Shown piece by piece: positions 61,391 through 64,000 of a stretch of DNA of 64,000 bases. Source of the stretch: Pigmentiphaga kullae. GTDB lineage: Bacteria > Pseudomonadota > Gammaproteobacteria > Burkholderiales > Burkholderiaceae_B. The position numbers and the translations under genes were made by a program. The notes beneath the pieces were generated by a model. That model was not told the DNA's origin. It searched no databases and saw only the letters and a program-made list of their open reading frames with translations. Every line of letters starts with the position of its first letter. Position 1 is the stretch's first letter. The stretch is taken from positions 186,001 through 250,000 of the forward strand of contig NZ_SGXC01000004.1 of NCBI RefSeq assembly GCF_004216695.1. The letters run 5' to 3'.

Positions 61391-62218
61391 CTAGCCCCGG
61401 CCGGGGCGGAAGCCGTTGATGGCGTCGCGGGTCTCGCGCGCCACGCGCGCCGCGGCCTCGCGCCAGTCGTCGCCGCCGCTGGCGTACAGGATGGCGCGCG
61501 AGGAGTTGATCATCATGCCGGTGCCCGCGGCATTGCATCCCGCTTGCACCGTGGCCTGCACGTCGCCGCCCTGGGCGCCCACGCCGGGCACCAGCAGCGG
61601 CATGTCGGCGCCGATGCGGGCGCGCACCGCCGCCAGCTCGGCGGGGAAGGTGGCGCCCACCACCAGGCCCAGCTGGCCGTGGCGATTCCATTTCTTCGCC
61701 ACCAGGTCGGCCACGCGCAGGTAGAGCGGCTCGCCGCCGGTTTCCAGGAATTGCAGGTCCGAGCCGCCCGGGTTGGAGGTGCGGCACAGCACGATCACGC
61801 CGCGGTCCGGCCAGGCGAAATAGGGTTCGATCGAATCCGAGCCCATGTAGGGGCTGACCGTGACCGCATCGGCGCCGTAGCGCTCGAAGGCCTCGGCGGC
61901 GTATTGCTCGGCCGTGGAGCCGATGTCGCCGCGCTTGGCGTCGAGCACCAGCGGGACGTCGGGGTGGTGCTCCTTGATGTGCCGGCACAGCGCCTCGAGC
62001 TGGTCCTCGGCGCGGCGGGCGGCGAAATAGGCGATCTGGGGCTTGAACGCGCACGCGTAGGGCGCCGTGATGTCGGCGATGGCCCGGCAGAAATCGAAGA
62101 TGCGGTCGGCCCGTCCGCGCAGTTCGGCGGGAAAGCGGGCGGGATCCGGGTCCAGGCCGACGGTCAGCAGGGAGTCGGACGCGGCCCAGGCCTGCGTCAG
62201 TTTGCGGGTGAAAGACAT
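61391..62218 (-). CDS. pyrF: Orotidine 5'-phosphate decarboxylase (type 2)
   Basis: A 275-residue enzyme for the last step of UMP synthesis. [11 protein letters not shown] near residue 96 holds the catalytic Lys-Asp set in the longer, mycobacterial-type PyrF2 form. [13 protein letters not shown] and [16 protein letters not shown] (phosphate binding) follow. The ATG at 62218 is chosen; ten extra upstream codons are in frame but not family-like. It lies 84 bases beyond dgkA on the same strand. Confidence 0.95.
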   Translation of the reverse strand: MSFTRKLTQAWAASDSLLTVGLDPDPARFPAELRGRADRIFDFCRAIADITAPYACAFKPQIAYFAARRAEDQLEALCRHIKEHHPDVPLVLDAKRGDIGSTAEQYAAEAFERYGADAVTVSPYMGSDSIEPYFAWPDRGVIVLCRTSNPGGSDLQFLETGGEPLYLRVADLVAKKWNRHGQLGLVVGATFPAELAAVRARIGADMPLLVPGVGAQGGDVQATVQAGCNAAGTGMMINSSRAILYASGGDDWREAAARVARETRDAINGFRPGRG

Positions 62219-62302
62219 GGTGCAAGGGGAACGGAGTCGATCCGACATTGTAGGATCATCCGGCCAGGGGCGCGAAAACGGCCCGTTGCCCCAGGGGCGG
62301 GG

Positions 62303-62695
62303 TCAGCCCAGCAGCCGGCCCGCCAGCACGTGTATCCAGAGCCCCGCCGAGAACAGCAGGGACAGCATCACCGCCGCGCTGCCCAGGTCCTTGGCGCGCC
62401 CCAGCAGCGGGTGCGTTTCCACCGACAGGGCATCGGCCAGGGCCTCCACCGCGGAATTGAGCAGTTCCACCACCAGCACCAGCAGCATGCTGAACAGCAG
62501 CAGCAGGACTTCGGTGGTATCGCGGCCCAGCCAGACCGCCGCCGGCACCAGGATGACCACCAGCGCGACTTCCTGGCGGAACGCGGCCTCGTATTTGAGC
62601 GCGGCGCCCAGGCCCTGCAGCGAATAGCGCCAGGCGCGGAAGACCCGCTGGAGGCCGCCGGTGCTCTTGTAGGGAGAATGCTGTTGATCGGTCAT
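62303..62695 (-). CDS. dgkA: Diacylglycerol kinase
   Basis: A 130-residue integral-membrane kinase with three helices (about residues 42-57, 62-80 and 106-125). The DgkA signatures are E-A-A-F-R-Q-E near residue 36, ELLNSAVEALADAL near residue 77 and R-A-K-D-L-G-S-A-A-V near residue 100, with the catalytic Glu in the middle motif. It recycles diacylglycerol to phosphatidate. The ATG at 62695 begins the conserved part; the frame is open upstream without family similarity. Confidence 0.94.
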   Translation of the reverse strand: MTDQQHSPYKSTGGLQRVFRAWRYSLQGLGAALKYEAAFRQEVALVVILVPAAVWLGRDTTEVLLLLFSMLLVLVVELLNSAVEALADALSVETHPLLGRAKDLGSAAVMLSLLFSAGLWIHVLAGRLLG

Positions 62696-62847
62696 CGGAG
62701 CGGGGTAGGGAAGGGTCGGCCGCAGGATACAGCGAAACGCGTCCGCGGCGCATGCTTCGGGTTTGCAACAATGGTCGGAGCCGGACGCCGATGTTGACAT
62801 AGATCCCGTTGGAAAATTCCCCACCGATACAAGAAGGAGACGCACCC

Positions 62848-63828
62848 ATGAGGCATTTCCCGTCATCGGCCCGTGCGGCCTGCCTGGCCGCGCTGGTTTC
62901 CCTGGTATCCGCCGGCCCCGCCGCCGCGGCCTCGTACCCGGACAAGCCGGTACGCGTGGTGGTCGGCTTCTCGGCCGGCGGCACCACCGACGTCGCCGCC
63001 CGCATCATCGCCAAGGAGCTGGGCGACGACCTGGGCCAGAGTTTCGTGGTCGAGAACAAGCCCGGGGCCGGCAGCAACATCGGCGCCGAACTGGTCGCCC
63101 GCGCCAAGCCCGACGGCTACACGCTGTACATGGTAGCCGTCACCAGCACCATCAACCAGACCTTGTACAAGAACCTGAACTTCGACATCGTCAAGGATTT
63201 CGCGCCCATCGCGCTGGTCATCAAGGTGCCCAACATCCTGGTCGTCAATCCGTCGCTGCCGGTCAAGAACGTCAAGGAACTGGTGGCCTACGTCAAGGCG
63301 CACCCGGACAAGCTCTCGTATGCGTCGTCGGGCAGCGGCACCTCCATCCACATGGCGGGCGAGCTGTTCAAGCTGCGGGCGGGCGTGGACATTCCCCACA
63401 TCCCCTACAAAGGCAGCGCCCCGGCCCTGACCGACCTGATCGGCAACCAGGTGCAGCTGATGTTCGACAACATGCCCTCGGCCTGGCCGCACGTGCAGGC
63501 CGGCAAGCTGCGCGCGCTGGCGGTCACCACCGCCGAACGCTCGGCCACCGCGCCCGACCTGCCCACCATGATGGAGTCGGGCTACGACAAGTTCGACGTG
63601 TCGTCCTGGTTCGGATTGATCGCGCCCAAGGGCACGCCGCCCGATGTCATCGCCAAGGTCAACGCGTCCGTGCAGAAGGCGCTGGCCAAGCCGGACGTGC
63701 AGCAGCGCTTCAAGGACCTGGGTGCCGTCACGGCCAAGACCACGCCGGAGCAGTTCGGAACCTTCATCAAGGACGAGGTGGAGACCTGGGCGACCGTGGT
63801 CAAGGCCTCGGGCGCGAAGGTGGAGTAG
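62848..63828 (+). CDS. Bug-family periplasmic solute receptor
   Basis: A 326-residue receptor. ATG at 62848 after AAGGAGA; signal peptide residues 1-27 ending A-A-A-A-S. Signatures are YPDKPVRVVVGFSAGGTTDVAARII, VENKPGAGSNIGAELVARAKPDGYTLY and APDLPTMMESGYD. It is divergent from dgkA and convergent with the AlgX-like gene at the window edge, so it stands alone, with no linked catabolic genes in view. Confidence 0.92.
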   Translation: MRHFPSSARAACLAALVSLVSAGPAAAASYPDKPVRVVVGFSAGGTTDVAARIIAKELGDDLGQSFVVENKPGAGSNIGAELVARAKPDGYTLYMVAVTSTINQTLYKNLNFDIVKDFAPIALVIKVPNILVVNPSLPVKNVKELVAYVKAHPDKLSYASSGSGTSIHMAGELFKLRAGVDIPHIPYKGSAPALTDLIGNQVQLMFDNMPSAWPHVQAGKLRALAVTTAERSATAPDLPTMMESGYDKFDVSSWFGLIAPKGTPPDVIAKVNASVQKALAKPDVQQRFKDLGAVTAKTTPEQFGTFIKDEVETWATVVKASGAKVE

Positions 63829-63849
63829 CCACGCTGACCGCCCGCGGCG

Positions 63850-64000
63850 TCAGCGCGCCGCGGCGGCTTTCCAGATCGCGGTCTCGCCGTCCAGGGGGCG
63901 TTGCAGCGAACGCTCCGGGATTTCCCAGACGATCAGGCGGGGCGGCGTGTCGCGGAATTCCTCGCTCTTGAAATAGGCCTGGGCGGCGCCGGCGAATTCG
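63850..64000 (-). CDS. Alginate O-acetyltransferase AlgX/AlgJ-like protein, C-terminal end (partial)
   Basis: The last 49 codons of a gene entering from the right edge, ending in TGA at 63850-63852. The readable protein includes P-P-R-L-I-V-W-E-I-P-E-R-S-L-Q-R-P-L, which matches the end of AlgJ/AlgX-type SGNH-like O-acetyltransferase domains (P-x-L-V-W-E-I-P-E-R-Y-L). The identification rests on this one motif only. Such proteins acetylate exported polysaccharides in the periplasm. Confidence 0.55.
   Translation of the reverse strand, partial: EFAGAAQAYFKSEEFRDTPPRLIVWEIPERSLQRPLDGETAIWKAAAAR

Overview
The window is high-GC chromosomal DNA, densely coded on both strands, with many ATGA/TGATG start-stop overlaps and a striking number of Bug-type (TctC-like) periplasmic receptors: six intact ones and no TctA/TctB membrane partner. 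Together with the gene order glyA-nrdR-ribD ... ribB-ribH-nusB-thiL-pgpA-pncC ... pyrF and the acidic-tailed lumazine synthase, this points to a betaproteobacterium of the Alcaligenaceae, most likely Bordetella or a close relative such as Achromobacter. I see no rRNA, tRNA, insertion sequence, prophage or CRISPR array.

Layout. 1-3.6 kb: tail of a two-subunit ring-hydroxylating dioxygenase, convergent with a nitronate monooxygenase/CoA-transferase operon. 3.7-9.2 kb: housekeeping genes (anmK, MepM-like endopeptidase, tyrS, YbhB, histidine phosphatase). 9.2-13.7 kb: LysR regulator convergent with a small-sugar-acid operon (Bug receptor, class II aldolase, D-2-hydroxyacid dehydrogenase, hydroxypyruvate-isomerase-like enzyme). 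13.9-17.9 kb: Bug receptor, thioesterase, acyl-CoA ligase, MDR oxidoreductase. 18.2-31.3 kb: one co-directional catabolic gene train, namely split ThDP decarboxylase, aldehyde dehydrogenase, ATP-dependent hydantoinase/oxoprolinase HyuAB, RidA, Bug receptor, three-subunit molybdenum hydroxylase, CoxG and a LysR regulator. A second, about 85% identical hydroxyacid dehydrogenase lies just beyond it.

32.3-35.7 kb: a ZTP (pfl) riboswitch, glyA, nrdR and ribD. 35.7-50.8 kb: accessory block with an IclR-controlled Rieske oxygenase operon, a TolC/HlyD/ABC-2 exporter lacking an ATPase gene, an aldehyde dehydrogenase with divergent GntR regulator, SDR, HMG-CoA-lyase-like enzyme, XdhC and TrhO. 51.0-55.5 kb: ribB (degenerate GTP cyclohydrolase II domain), ribH, nusB, thiL, pgpA, pncC. 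55.5-61.4 kb: second accessory block with MipA, a two-component system whose response regulator is broken by a 7-bp tandem duplication, LysR, RraA-like protein and a Bug receptor. 61.4-64 kb: pyrF, dgkA, a Bug receptor and the end of an AlgX/AlgJ-like gene.

How it works together. A conserved backbone (cell-wall turnover, translation, one-carbon, riboflavin, thiamine, pyrimidine) is interleaved with small catabolic operons, each with its own regulator and often its own Bug receptor. The best candidate for an undescribed system is the 18.2-31.3 kb operon. Its enzymes fit hydroxylation of an N-heterocycle, ATP-driven ring opening, imine/enamine clearance, 2-oxoacid decarboxylation and aldehyde oxidation. 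The substrate is unknown and this reading is inference. XdhC, 18 kb downstream, could mature the molybdenum enzyme.
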